Below, in pieces: positions 54,463-62,809 of a stretch of DNA of 64,000 nt. A program made the position numbers and the translations under genes. Each line of letters opens with the position of its first letter. The stretch's first letter is position 1. The notes below the pieces were generated by a model that was given only the letters and a program-made list of their open reading frames with translations, was not told the DNA's origin and did no database searches. Origin of the DNA: an uncultured Prevotellaceae bacterium (lineage in GTDB: Bacteria; Bacteroidota; Bacteroidia; Bacteroidales; UBA3663); assembly GCA_900319235.1 (NCBI GenBank), contig ONNR01000005.1, forward strand, positions 124,001 through 188,000. The letters run 5' to 3'.

Positions 54463-56325
54463 ATGAAAACTCTAACCAGGCTTATATCCATGCTCTTTTT
54501 GCTCGCTTTCGCAAGTGATATGCGAGCACAACTGTACGATGTGGTAGTTGCCAAGGATGGTACGGGAGATTATCTTACCATCCAGGATGCCATTCTCTCC
54601 ATCCGCGATTACAAACCTGAGGGGCGTCAGCGTATCCTTGTCAGGAAGGGAACCTACGAAGAGAAGGTCATCGTGCCCACCTACAAGACCAACATCTCGA
54701 TCATCGGTGAAGACCGCGACTCGTGCATCCTCGTATGGCACGACCATGCCAACCTGCAGAACACGGGCCGCTTCGAGGGAGTGGTGCTCGGATCGGTGGC
54801 CGATGCCATGGGACATGACAACCAGCTCATCAATGGCAGCGACCGAGGACATCGTGCTGGCACCTTCGAGAGTTACACCTTGCTCGTGCTGGGTGAAGGA
54901 TTCGAGTGCGAGAACATGACCATCGTCAACGATGCCATGACACATTACAACCCTGATTGGTGGCAGACACATTCCAATGCTGCCAAGGTCGGACAGGCTG
55001 TCACCGTGCATTGTGAGGCCGATCGTTCGGTGTTCCGCAACTGTCATATACATGGCTTCCAGGACACGGTATTCACCGGCAATGCGCGTTCGCGTCAGAT
55101 ATTCTATGGTTGCTATATCGATGGTACGGTCGATTTCATTTTTGGTCCTGCCACTGCGTGGTTTGAGGATTGCGAGATTCGTTCCATCGGCAACGGCTAT
55201 CTGACTGCTGCATCCACACCTGCCGAGAATCCTTATGGCTACGTCTTCAAGCATTGCAAGGTCACAGCCGAGTCCGGGGCCAAGGCTTATTTGGGCCGTC
55301 CGTGGCGCAACTGGGCCAGCGTCATCTTTATGGAATGCGAACTTCCGGCTACCATCCACGAGGCAGGCTGGCACAATTGGAATGATCCGGCTCGAGAACT
55401 TACGGCACGTTATGCCGAATACCATAATACGGGTGAAGGTTCGGGCATCTCGAAGCGTGTGGCTTGGGCACGTCAACTCACCGATGCCGAGGCTGCCAAG
55501 GTGACGCTCGAGAATGTGATGCATATGCAGGCCAACCAATGGACCTCGAATGTGCGTGCAGCCACGTTCGACCAGGTCGTGCAGTCGTTCTACGATTACA
55601 ATGCAAGCCGTGGACGTGAAGCGCGCTATGTGGGTCGGACTCTTGAACCCAATCCGCTGCCTGCCGATCTCGAGAAGTTTGTCGAGCCGCTCGTCATCAA
55701 CCTCGATTCGGTCGATTGCACCACCTTCGTGGAATACGTCAGCGCTGCCGTCCTGGGTCGCACCACGATCACTTATGAGGGCGATTCCATCCTTCGACGT
55801 TTTGTGCAGGCCCTTCGTTATCGCGATGGAAAACGCGGCAACTATGCTTCGCGCAACCATTATTTCACCGACTGGATCCTCAACGGAGAGGAGCAGGGCC
55901 TTATGACCGAGGTTACACCTTCGCTCACAGGAGCTGTCCAGCAGAAGAAGGCCATCAATTACATGAGTGCCAACAAACGTTACTATCCCCAGTTGCGAGA
56001 GAGCACAAAGTTGGTGATGGATGTGCGCGAGATTGAGAATTTCCTCAGCACGCGCTTCACCTATTACGTCCCATCGGCACAGATCTTCAAGTGCTATGAA
56101 CAACTTCAGCATGGCGACATCGTGGCTTTCGTCTCCGGTGCCATGGGACTTGACATCCAGCACGTTGGCTTTGTCTGGAAGCCCGAGGGCTCCAAGATGC
56201 CACGACTGCTTCATGCAAGTTCGGTCAAGGGCAAAGTTGTGGTGAGCGATTTGTCGCTGCAGGATTATGCCGTCGAGGCAAACAATTGCCGAGGAATACG
56301 TATTGTCAGGCTTAATGTGGAGTAG
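54463..56325 (+). CDS. Fusion: pectinesterase (CE8) - DUF1460 amidase-like domain
   Basis: 620 aa. The signal peptide (about 1-22, ending MRAQ) is followed by a beta-helix pectin methylesterase (about 25-340): GTGDYLTIQDAI, VRKGTYEEKV (GxYxE), VGQAVTVH (QAV), GFQDTVFTGN (QDT, about 199), GTVDFIFGPATAWFEDC (catalytic DFIFG, about 223) and YLGRPWRNW (about 275). From about 400 a second domain reads VINLDSVDCTTFVEYVSAAVLG (Cys about 418) and QLQHGDIVAFVSGAMGLDIQHVGFV (His about 566), matching DUF1460, an NlpC/P60-like amidase fold. Pectinesterase de-esterifies homogalacturonan; DUF1460 relatives are linked to peptidoglycan cleavage. Both halves have their key residues. Confidence 0.85.
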   Translation: MKTLTRLISMLFLLAFASDMRAQLYDVVVAKDGTGDYLTIQDAILSIRDYKPEGRQRILVRKGTYEEKVIVPTYKTNISIIGEDRDSCILVWHDHANLQNTGRFEGVVLGSVADAMGHDNQLINGSDRGHRAGTFESYTLLVLGEGFECENMTIVNDAMTHYNPDWWQTHSNAAKVGQAVTVHCEADRSVFRNCHIHGFQDTVFTGNARSRQIFYGCYIDGTVDFIFGPATAWFEDCEIRSIGNGYLTAASTPAENPYGYVFKHCKVTAESGAKAYLGRPWRNWASVIFMECELPATIHEAGWHNWNDPARELTARYAEYHNTGEGSGISKRVAWARQLTDAEAAKVTLENVMHMQANQWTSNVRAATFDQVVQSFYDYNASRGREARYVGRTLEPNPLPADLEKFVEPLVINLDSVDCTTFVEYVSAAVLGRTTITYEGDSILRRFVQALRYRDGKRGNYASRNHYFTDWILNGEEQGLMTEVTPSLTGAVQQKKAINYMSANKRYYPQLRESTKLVMDVREIENFLSTRFTYYVPSAQIFKCYEQLQHGDIVAFVSGAMGLDIQHVGFVWKPEGSKMPRLLHASSVKGKVVVSDLSLQDYAVEANNCRGIRIVRLNVE

Positions 56326-56362
56326 TTTCCCTGCAAGAAATATCCTCGCAAGAAAATAAAAA

Positions 56363-56388
56363 GCCAGCAGGTCAATCGACTTGCTGGC
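56363..56388. terminator. Bidirectional terminator after the pectinesterase fusion
   Basis: GCCAGCAxGTC pairs with GACxTGCTGGC around a 4-nt loop, followed by a T-rich run on the plus strand, between convergent genes. Confidence 0.8.
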
Positions 56389-56417
56389 ATATTTTTTATA
56401 TATGTGAATTAAAAAGG

Positions 56418-57119
56418 CTACAGATCCCCGTTGTCGCGGAACGAATAGTATTGGCTGTCGGCAATGATGATGTGGTCGAGCAGACGTACTCCGAAGAGGG
56501 CGAGTGCCTGCTGGGCGGCTGCCGTCATCTGACGGTCGGCACGACTAGGGCGACAGGCGCTGTGGGGATGATTGTGACAAAGTGCCACGTTCGAAGCCAT
56601 GTATTGCAGTGCAGGACGTACAATCTTCTTGATGTCGGCACTGGCACTGTCGGTGCCTCCTACGCCGATCTCTTCACGTGCAAGAATCTTGCCGTTCTTC
56701 GACATATAGAGTGCCCAAAGTTCCTCGTGGTCGAGCAGCGACATCTGTTTGTCGAACTGGGCAAAGATGGTGTCGCTCCCGCTGATGATCTGTGCATTCA
56801 GAAGATTGACCTGTCGCTGGTGTTCCATGCGTCGTCCCAATTCGAGGGCTGCACGTATGGTGCATGCCTTGGCGGGGCCGATGCCTTTGAGCACTTCGTG
56901 GTTGCTCCCGTCGTCGCTGGGTATGAGGGCAAAATGCAGTTTCTCGAGGTCGCCGCGGCATTGTGCCAAAACGTCGCGGGCAATGTCCAGAACAGTTCGT
57001 CCTTTCTGTCCGGTATTAATGAGGATGGCCAACAGCTCAGCATCCGTAAGGGACTCCTCGCCATTGGCCATCATCTTTTCGCGCGGACGGTCCTCGAGGG
57101 CCCAATCCTTGACTGTCAT
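56418..57119 (-). CDS. radC: RadC-family JAB/MPN domain protein
   Basis: 233 aa. The N-terminal part has helix-hairpin-helix-like features (LTDAELLAILINTGQKGRTVLDIARDVL; LKGIGPAKACTIRAALELGRRM) and the C-terminal part a JAB/MPN metal site HNHPHSACRPSRADRQMT (about 178-195; HxHP and Asp present). RadC was first linked to DNA repair, but its role remains uncertain. It stands downstream of efp on the same strand, with 19 nt between. Confidence 0.9.
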   Translation of the reverse strand: MTVKDWALEDRPREKMMANGEESLTDAELLAILINTGQKGRTVLDIARDVLAQCRGDLEKLHFALIPSDDGSNHEVLKGIGPAKACTIRAALELGRRMEHQRQVNLLNAQIISGSDTIFAQFDKQMSLLDHEELWALYMSKNGKILAREEIGVGGTDSASADIKKIVRPALQYMASNVALCHNHPHSACRPSRADRQMTAAAQQALALFGVRLLDHIIIADSQYYSFRDNGDL

Positions 57120-57138
57120 AGTGTTCAGAAATGTGTCA

Positions 57139-57708
57139 TTATTCCTTGGCGCGCTCTACATACGAGCCGTCGCGGGTGTCAACCACGATCTTGTCGCCTT
57201 CCTTGCAGAAGAGAGGAACGAGCACGGTGCCACCGGTCTCAACGGTAGCCTTGGTGAGGGTGTTGGTAGCGGTGTTGCCCTTTGCACCTGGCTCCATGTA
57301 AGTGATCTGGAGGACGGTCTTGACAGGCATTTCAGCGGTGAGGATGGTCTCGGTGGAGGCGTCGCTTACTACCTCAACGATGTCACCTTCCTTCATATAC
57401 TCCTCGCCGATGATCATCTTCTTGTCGATGGTTACCTGGTCGAAGGTCTCCTGGTTCATGAAGACAGCGTCGTCGCCGTCCATGTAGAGGAACTGATAGG
57501 GACGATGCTCTACGCGAACGTCCTCAAGCACTTCACCGATGTTGAAGCGACGCTCGGTGACATAACCCGAAACGACGTCCTTCAGCTTGGTGCGCATGAA
57601 GGTGTTGCCTTTGCCGGGCTTAACATGAAGGAACGAAACTACTACCTGAAGCTTGCCATCGATACGGATGACGGTGCCATTCTTGATGTCCTGTGACTTG
57701 ATTGCCAT
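57139..57708 (-). CDS. efp: Elongation factor P
   Basis: 189 aa from MAIKSQDI; the in-frame upstream codons are not conserved. It has the KOW-like N-terminal domain with the modification loop VKPGKGNTFMRTKLK (Lys about 34), then two OB domains (RPYQFLYMDGDDAVFMNQETFDQ; GNTATNTLTKATVETGGTVLVPLFCKEGDKIVVDTRDGSYVERAKE). EF-P relieves ribosome stalling at polyproline, which matters here for the Pro-rich tails seen in several window proteins. It is divergent from rpmH. Confidence 0.96.
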   Translation of the reverse strand: MAIKSQDIKNGTVIRIDGKLQVVVSFLHVKPGKGNTFMRTKLKDVVSGYVTERRFNIGEVLEDVRVEHRPYQFLYMDGDDAVFMNQETFDQVTIDKKMIIGEEYMKEGDIVEVVSDASTETILTAEMPVKTVLQITYMEPGAKGNTATNTLTKATVETGGTVLVPLFCKEGDKIVVDTRDGSYVERAKE

Positions 57709-57811
57709 AGTTGTATTCTGGTTTATTAAGTTATTATTTGGATTGTCAAATGAGTGCAAGTTGGAAGCAGGTGGTGCACGTAAATCACACTATTTTGCCA
57801 TCTTGCGGGTG

Positions 57812-57842
57812 CAAAGATAGAGAAAAACATTGAGAAAAACAA
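57812..57842 (-). promoter_or_regulatory. Bacteroidota promoter for efp
   Basis: Minus strand: TATCTTTG (57812-57819) and TTG (57840-57842), 20 nt apart. The leader is about 100 nt. Confidence 0.75.
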
Positions 57843-57870
57843 AAATATTTGAAGAAAATCATTAAATAAT

Positions 57871-57901
57871 TTGGTAAATTGAATATTTTTACCTACTTTT
57901 G
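57871..57901 (+). promoter_or_regulatory. Bacteroidota promoter for rpmH
   Basis: TTG at 57871-57873 and TACTTTTG at 57894-57901, 20 nt apart, with a 70-nt leader. Confidence 0.72.
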
Positions 57902-57971
57902 CACCCGCTATTTGGCAATACAGTCCCGAAAACAGGCAAACAATTAAAAACAATATAAAAGAGTTACAACT

Positions 57972-58121
57972 ATGAAGATGACATTCCAGCCACACAACCA
58001 TCGCCGTCTCCACAAGCATGGTTTCCGTGCCCGTATGGCCACCAAGAACGGTCGTCGCGTTCTCGCTGCCCGTCGTGCTAAGGGTCGCAAGAACCTCACT
58101 GTAGGTGACACAATGCACTAA
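57972..58121 (+). CDS. rpmH: Ribosomal protein L34
   Basis: 49 aa, very basic: [22 protein letters not shown], then [22 protein letters not shown]. The pattern TFQP, HGFRARM and GRRVLxxRRAKGR is diagnostic for L34. In many bacteria rpmH lies next to dnaA and rnpA; here it stands alone between efp and ravA, so this is not a marker of the origin. It has its own promoter. Confidence 0.97.
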   Translation: MKMTFQPHNHRRLHKHGFRARMATKNGRRVLAARRAKGRKNLTVGDTMH

Positions 58122-58233
58122 TTCGTCTGGCTAACGATTCACCAAGATCCCTTTTTTGAGGATAAACAATGACTGTCAATGAGGTTTCTCCTCTGCGACG
58201 GTCATCGTGTTTTTAAACACATCCACGTATGCT

Positions 58234-59805
58234 ATGAAAACCCGCATCCAATCCATTCTTCGACAGATAGGGGAGGGCGTCTATGAGAAGGATGCCGAAC
58301 TCGCCCTTTCGCTGTTGGCCGCCCTTGCCGGTGAAAGTGTCATCCTGCTCGGCCCTCCAGGTGTGGCCAAGAGCATGGTGTCGCGTCGCCTCAAACTGGC
58401 CTTCGCGCGTGCGCGTTCCTTTGAATATTTAATGTCACGCTTCTCCACGCCCGACGAGATCTTCGGTCCCGTCAGCATCCAGCGTCTCAAGATGGACGAT
58501 GTCTATCAGCGTTGTGTTGATGGCTATTTGCCCACGGCCGATGTGGTCTTTCTCGACGAGATCTGGAAGGCGGGTCCTGCCATCCAGAACACGCTGCTTA
58601 CTGTCATCAACGAGAAGGTCTATCTCAATGGCAACCAACTCTTGCACCTGCCTCTCAAACTGCTTATCGGAGCTTCGAACGAACTGCCTGTGCAGGGCGA
58701 AGGGCTTGAGGCCTTGTGGGACCGTTTCCTGATACGTCTCGTCTGTCAGCCTATTCAAAACGAGGAGGCTTTCTATCAGATGGTCAATCCTGCCGGCAAT
58801 GTCGAGCAGGAATTGAAGCCCGTCAGCGATGCAATCAGCGAAGAGGAATATGCCGACTGGCTCAAGCAGGTTGCCAGCATCAAGGTTCCGCGCGAAGTTC
58901 TTTTGGCCATCACCAATATTCGTCAGGGACTCAAGGATGTCGCCATCGAAGGACAGGATGTGCATCGCAGCATCTATGTCAGTGATCGTCGCTGGAAGAA
59001 GATCGTTCACCTGATGTGCGCTTCGGCTTTTGTGCATGATCGTGACGAAGTGAATGCCTCCGACCTGCAGCTTGCCATCCATTGCCTTTGGAACGAACCC
59101 GACGAACTCCCGTCGATTGGCAAACTTGTTGCCGATGCCATCTTCCAGCCCTATTTTACACGGCTTGATACGTTGCAGCGACAGGTGTCGCGTGCCTTGC
59201 GAGGCCGTGCTGTTCGACAGGTACGTGAGAAGGCTCGTTTGCGTGGTGATCATCGTGACGACGACCTCATCATCTTCGATGGCCTTTATTACCAACTGGT
59301 CGAGAGCCAGGGTTTGCAGAATACCTTCATCTTTGTGCCTGACTATTGTGCTTTGCCTACACGCAGTGCCGACGAGCCGGCTGTGCGTGGTGTGATGTTC
59401 AAGGATCCCATACAGCCGCGTCGCACCATCATTCGTGCCTATACCAATCCCGACAATGTGGGCGAATATGAGGCCGAACTCCAGCGCGTCAATCTCTATC
59501 GTGACTCGATGAACCTTTATGTCAACGGTACGCGCTATCCATTGCGCCGTGCTTCGCGTGGTATGCAATTGGAGCAGACCTCAGGCCTTGAGCCACCTAT
59601 CAAGGGGGCTTGTGCAAGCCTTGAGGAATGCGAATCGGCTGTCGATGCCTTGTTCCAGCAGGCGGTGATGCTGTCGGCACAGATACGCAACCACCTGTTC
59701 TCCAGTCCCCAGGTACAGCAGATCATTGCTAGCCAACTTGACATTTTCAAGCGTCAGATTGCCCAGTTGCGTGCTGATGTACGCAAACTGCTGTATGACG
59801 AGTAA
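58234..59805 (+). CDS. ravA: MoxR-family AAA+ ATPase RavA
   Basis: 523 aa from MKTRIQSIL. Walker A LLGPPGVAKSM is at about 38-48, Walker B VVFLDEIWKAGPAIQNTLL near 108, then sensor 1 and LWDRFLIRL. The long C-terminal region (LARA/triple-helix part) is present (RAVRQVREKARLRGDHRDDDL and onward). RavA works with the VWA protein ViaA; in E. coli the pair affects respiratory complexes and aminoglycoside sensitivity. The viaA homologue follows after 63 nt, containing a 20-nt palindrome. Confidence 0.9.
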   Translation: MKTRIQSILRQIGEGVYEKDAELALSLLAALAGESVILLGPPGVAKSMVSRRLKLAFARARSFEYLMSRFSTPDEIFGPVSIQRLKMDDVYQRCVDGYLPTADVVFLDEIWKAGPAIQNTLLTVINEKVYLNGNQLLHLPLKLLIGASNELPVQGEGLEALWDRFLIRLVCQPIQNEEAFYQMVNPAGNVEQELKPVSDAISEEEYADWLKQVASIKVPREVLLAITNIRQGLKDVAIEGQDVHRSIYVSDRRWKKIVHLMCASAFVHDRDEVNASDLQLAIHCLWNEPDELPSIGKLVADAIFQPYFTRLDTLQRQVSRALRGRAVRQVREKARLRGDHRDDDLIIFDGLYYQLVESQGLQNTFIFVPDYCALPTRSADEPAVRGVMFKDPIQPRRTIIRAYTNPDNVGEYEAELQRVNLYRDSMNLYVNGTRYPLRRASRGMQLEQTSGLEPPIKGACASLEECESAVDALFQQAVMLSAQIRNHLFSSPQVQQIIASQLDIFKRQIAQLRADVRKLLYDE

Positions 59806-59831
59806 GCCCGTGCTTGTCCGTTTGTTTCGTT

Positions 59832-59851
59832 GACAACCAAGCTTGGTTGTC
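59832..59851. promoter_or_regulatory. Perfect 20-nt palindrome between ravA and viaA
   Basis: GACAACCAAG is followed directly by its inverted complement CTTGGTTGTC, 17 nt before the viaA ATG. It could be a protein-binding operator or an mRNA hairpin adjusting viaA translation. Confidence 0.6.
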
Positions 59852-59868
59852 GCCCTTGACATTTGACC

Positions 59869-60989
59869 ATGACCACCTATCTGACCCTTCCGCATAAAGT
59901 GCTCGATGAACTCGAGGAACTGATTTGCTCGGACTTGGAGCAGGCATTCAGTGATGCTGTCGAGGCCCGCCTTCGCTTTATGCAGATGCGAGGGGTCAGC
60001 GATCCTTACGAACTGTCGCAGTTACAGGCCGACTACGTTCGCGAACATTTGCCGCAGCAACAGAAACTGCTCGACAAGTACTTGAGTGTCATTCCTACTT
60101 ATGTCAGCCAACACAAGGTGCCTTTTGATGAATTCGTCCAATGTTGGGCATTGATGGGCACCATCTGGAACACGGTCAGTTTCGAGCGTATCCGTCCCAT
60201 TGTGGCTTTGCAGAAACAATATCCGATTCTGCTCGATGTAGCAAGGCGTGTGGGACGTATTGCTGATAACGAAGGACCCGAGCGTGTTCCTGTGGGCAGC
60301 GGCAGCACATACAGGATGGAGCATTCTTCGCCCTCCGACATCGAAGGCATTTCGGTGGGTAACGACCTTAGCGCCCTGCTTCCTATCGAAATGGCGACGA
60401 TGGCAGATGAGGAACTGTCGGGGCTCTTTGCCTATCGCTATGCAACACGTCGTTTGCAGACCTTCCTCTTCAAGTCGAACCTGATGAAGAAGGCGCAGAA
60501 GGTGCAGGTGGCTCGAGCGCGACAGAAAGGACCTATGATAGTGTGCATGGATACGAGCGGTTCGATGCAGGGTCCTCCCGAACGCATCGCACACAGCCTG
60601 GTCATCAAACTGCTGCAGATTGCTTTGGCACAGAAGCGTGACTTGCTGCTCATCACCTTTTCCGACAAGGCCAAGACCTTCGACGTTCGTGCCAACCGCA
60701 CATCCCTTCTCGACTATATGCGTCAGCAGTGCGGAGGTTCGACTTCCGACTCATTGGCAGCAATCCACGTTATGGTAGTGCCGACCTTTTGCTCATCTCT
60801 GACTTCAAGTTCCCGCTGGTCGAAAGGCCCTTGCTGGTACAGTTGAACCAGCTACAGGACGAAGGGACACGTCTTTACGCCCTACAGATTGGCCAATCGG
60901 TTCTCATCAAGGACTGGCTTCCTTACTTCGACAGTTATTGGCACCTCGACTACAAGGTCCAGCGAATTCCCTGGTTCATCCAGAAATAG
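59869..60989 (+). pseudogene. viaA: viaA: VWA protein, frameshifted
   Basis: The first frame (59869-60846) begins MTTYLTLPHKVLDELEEL and includes the VWA metal site MDTSGSMQGPPERIA at about 226-240 and GGSTSDSLAA, then runs into non-homologous sequence. The -1 frame (open over about 60680-60989) supplies the missing end: [46 protein letters not shown] ... RIPWFIQK. The gene is therefore broken by a loss equivalent to one base near 60745-60775. The spacing between GGSTSD and ADLLLISDF is also about eight residues shorter than in relatives, suggesting a deletion rather than a sequencing slip. ViaA stimulates RavA. Confidence 0.8.
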
Positions 60990-61001
60990 CGCTTTGGGCG
61001 A

Positions 61002-61073
61002 TTCTTCCGATTACTCGGAATACTTTGATTACTCCGAATATTCTGAATACTCCGAGTACTCCGATTATTTTGA
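61002..61073. repeat. 9-bp tandem repeat (NTACTCCGA) before pyrF
   Basis: Eight exact 9-mers, e.g. TTACTCCGA, ATACTCCGA and GTACTCCGA. The consensus is the complement of the repeat inside priA (23640-23720). Confidence 0.88.
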
Positions 61074-61114
61074 TTTACTTTGTTTATTTCGAAACCCTCA
61101 AAATACCCACAAAC

Positions 61115-61948
61115 ATGACACGTTCCCAACTTTTCGAACAAATCAAGCTGAAGAAGACCTTTCTTTGCGTAGGTCTCGACACCGACATCAAGAAGATTCC
61201 CGAGCATTTGCAGTCGCTGCCTGCACAGGACGCTATCTTCGAGTTCAACAAGGCCATCATCGATGCCACCGAACCCTATTGCATCGCCTACAAACCCAAT
61301 CTCGCTTTCTACGAGTGCTTTGGCGTGGAAGGATGGATTGCCTTCGAGAAGACTGTCCGTTACATTCGCGAGAAGTATCCCAATCAGTTCATCATCGCCG
61401 ATGCCAAGCGTGGCGACATTGGCAACACCTCATCGCTCTATGCGCGTTCGTTCTTCGAGCACCTCGACCTTGATGCTGTCACCGTGGCTCCCTACATGGG
61501 CGAGGACTCGTTGAAGCCATTCCTTGGCTATGAGGGCAAGTGGGTCATTTGCCTTGCCTTGACCTCCAACAAGGGTTCGCACGACTTCCAACTATCGACC
61601 GTTGATGGCACTTCGACACGCCTCTTCGAGAAGGTGCTCGGCACCGTCAAGACTTGGGGCACTGAGGATCAGATTATGTTTGTCGTAGGCGCAACCCAGG
61701 GCAAGATGTTCGAGGACATTCGCCGCATCGCCCCCGACTCGTTCCTCCTTGTTCCTGGTATCGGTGCACAGGGTGGCTCGCTGCAGGAGGTTGTCAGATA
61801 CGGCATGAACAAGCAGTGCGGACTCATCGTCAATTCCAGCCGCGCCATCATCTATGCCGACCATACCGAGCGTTTCGCAGAGGTTGCTGCCCAGAAAGCC
61901 AAGGAGGTCGCCGACGAAATGGCTGAGTGCCTGAAGCCCCTGCTTTAA
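61115..61948 (+). CDS. pyrF: Orotidine 5'-phosphate decarboxylase (type 2)
   Basis: 277 aa from [10 protein letters not shown]; the in-frame upstream part is encoded by the 9-mer repeat. It carries [12 protein letters not shown] (about 20-31), [24 protein letters not shown] (about 45-68), the catalytic [17 protein letters not shown] (about 91-107, Asp-Lys-Asp network), and the end [22 protein letters not shown] and the length mark the longer type-2 PyrF. It catalyses the last step of UMP synthesis. A terminator hairpin follows. Confidence 0.95.
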   Translation: MTRSQLFEQIKLKKTFLCVGLDTDIKKIPEHLQSLPAQDAIFEFNKAIIDATEPYCIAYKPNLAFYECFGVEGWIAFEKTVRYIREKYPNQFIIADAKRGDIGNTSSLYARSFFEHLDLDAVTVAPYMGEDSLKPFLGYEGKWVICLALTSNKGSHDFQLSTVDGTSTRLFEKVLGTVKTWGTEDQIMFVVGATQGKMFEDIRRIAPDSFLLVPGIGAQGGSLQEVVRYGMNKQCGLIVNSSRAIIYADHTERFAEVAAQKAKEVADEMAECLKPLL

Positions 61949-62017
61949 TTCCAAGGAACGCAATATCACGGAGTGGAAAACACAGCCATAAAGAGATTTT
62001 TGCCATCTAATTCGTAT

Positions 62018-62047
62018 ATAGCACGTCTGCGAACATAGACGTGCTAT
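62018..62047 (+). terminator. Terminator after pyrF
   Basis: ATAGCACGTCT (62018-62028) pairs perfectly with AGACGTGCTAT (62037-62047), followed by TTCTTTT. The right arm is also the first partial unit of the 42-bp array. Confidence 0.75.
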
Positions 62048-62473
62048 TTCTTTTCGGAAATGGAGTGTGTACGGACATAGTTGCACCACATTCTATCGGA
62101 AATGGAGCGAGAATGAACGTAAACGCACCACATTCAGTCGGAAGTGGAGCGTGTGTGAACGTAGACGCACCACATTTAATCGGAAGTGGAGTGAGAATGA
62201 ACGTAGACGCACCACATTCAATCGGAAGTGGAGCGAGAATGAACGTAGACGCACCACATTCAATCGGAAATGGAGCGAGAATGAACGTAGACGCACCACA
62301 TTCAATCGGAAGTGGAGTGAGAATGAACGTAGATGCACCATATTCTATCGGAAATGGAGCGAGTATGAACGTAGACGCACCACATTCTATCGGAAATGGA
62401 GCGAGTATGAACGTAGATGCACCACATTCTATCGGAAATGGAGCATGTATGAACAAAGACGCTCTATTTCTAG
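62048..62473. repeat. Tandem array of ten 42-bp units
   Basis: Copies of a 42-bp unit (TCGGAARTGGAGYGWG, ATGAACGTAGACGCACCAC, then ATTC) have their TCGGAA at 62054, 62096, 62138, 62180, 62222, 62264, 62306, 62348, 62390 and 62432. Spacing is exactly 42 throughout, and units differ at only a few positions. Because 42 is a multiple of three, three frames stay open (14-residue repeats), but none has a plausible start, promoter or export signal. Partial units flank the array. Confidence 0.92.
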
Positions 62474-62765
62474 TGGCAAATAGTATTTATATGTAAAACT
62501 ATTCTATTGTCAAAGGTTCAAATGTCGAACCCAAAGATAAATCGGCTTCTATAATAGGATGATGAAAAAAGAAAGTAGGACATCCATGCAGATCATAAAC
62601 GGGGAAATCATAGTTTGGAGCGTGAAGTCCTTGCTTTCGATTCAGCATTATTGGAAAGATGAAGAATAGAGTTGCCAAATATGTTGGAAAAGGATAAAAT
62701 GTGTTTATTACAGGACGGAATAGTGTTTTTTTTGTTTTTCTTTTTATAATATGGAATAATTGTTG
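62474..62765. other. Gap with a possible gene remnant
   Basis: Between the array and the DUF2167 promoter there is one minus-strand frame (stop at 62499, ATG at 62648; open further upstream without another ATG). It reads MLNRKQGLHAPNYDFPVYD and ends in a plausible-looking HHPIIEADLSLGSTFEPLTIE. It may be the tail of a decayed gene. Nothing else was seen. Confidence 0.35.
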
Positions 62766-62773
62766 TATCTTTG
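62766..62773 (+). promoter_or_regulatory. TATCTTTG box for the DUF2167 gene
   Basis: A perfect -7 box 36 nt before the ATG at 62810. No clear TTG lies at the right distance. Confidence 0.55.
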
Positions 62774-62809
62774 CACCATCAAAAATTAAAAATCTAGTTG
62801 ATTATAGTT

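Noticed and set aside
57972..58121. rpmH as a sign of the replication origin.
   Set aside because: dnaA, rnpA and DnaA-box clusters are not found nearby.
62041..62496. Open frame of 151 codons with a 14-residue repeat (and two others in the same region).
   Set aside because: Three frames are open simply because the unit is 42 bp. No promoter, signal or known repeat protein matches.
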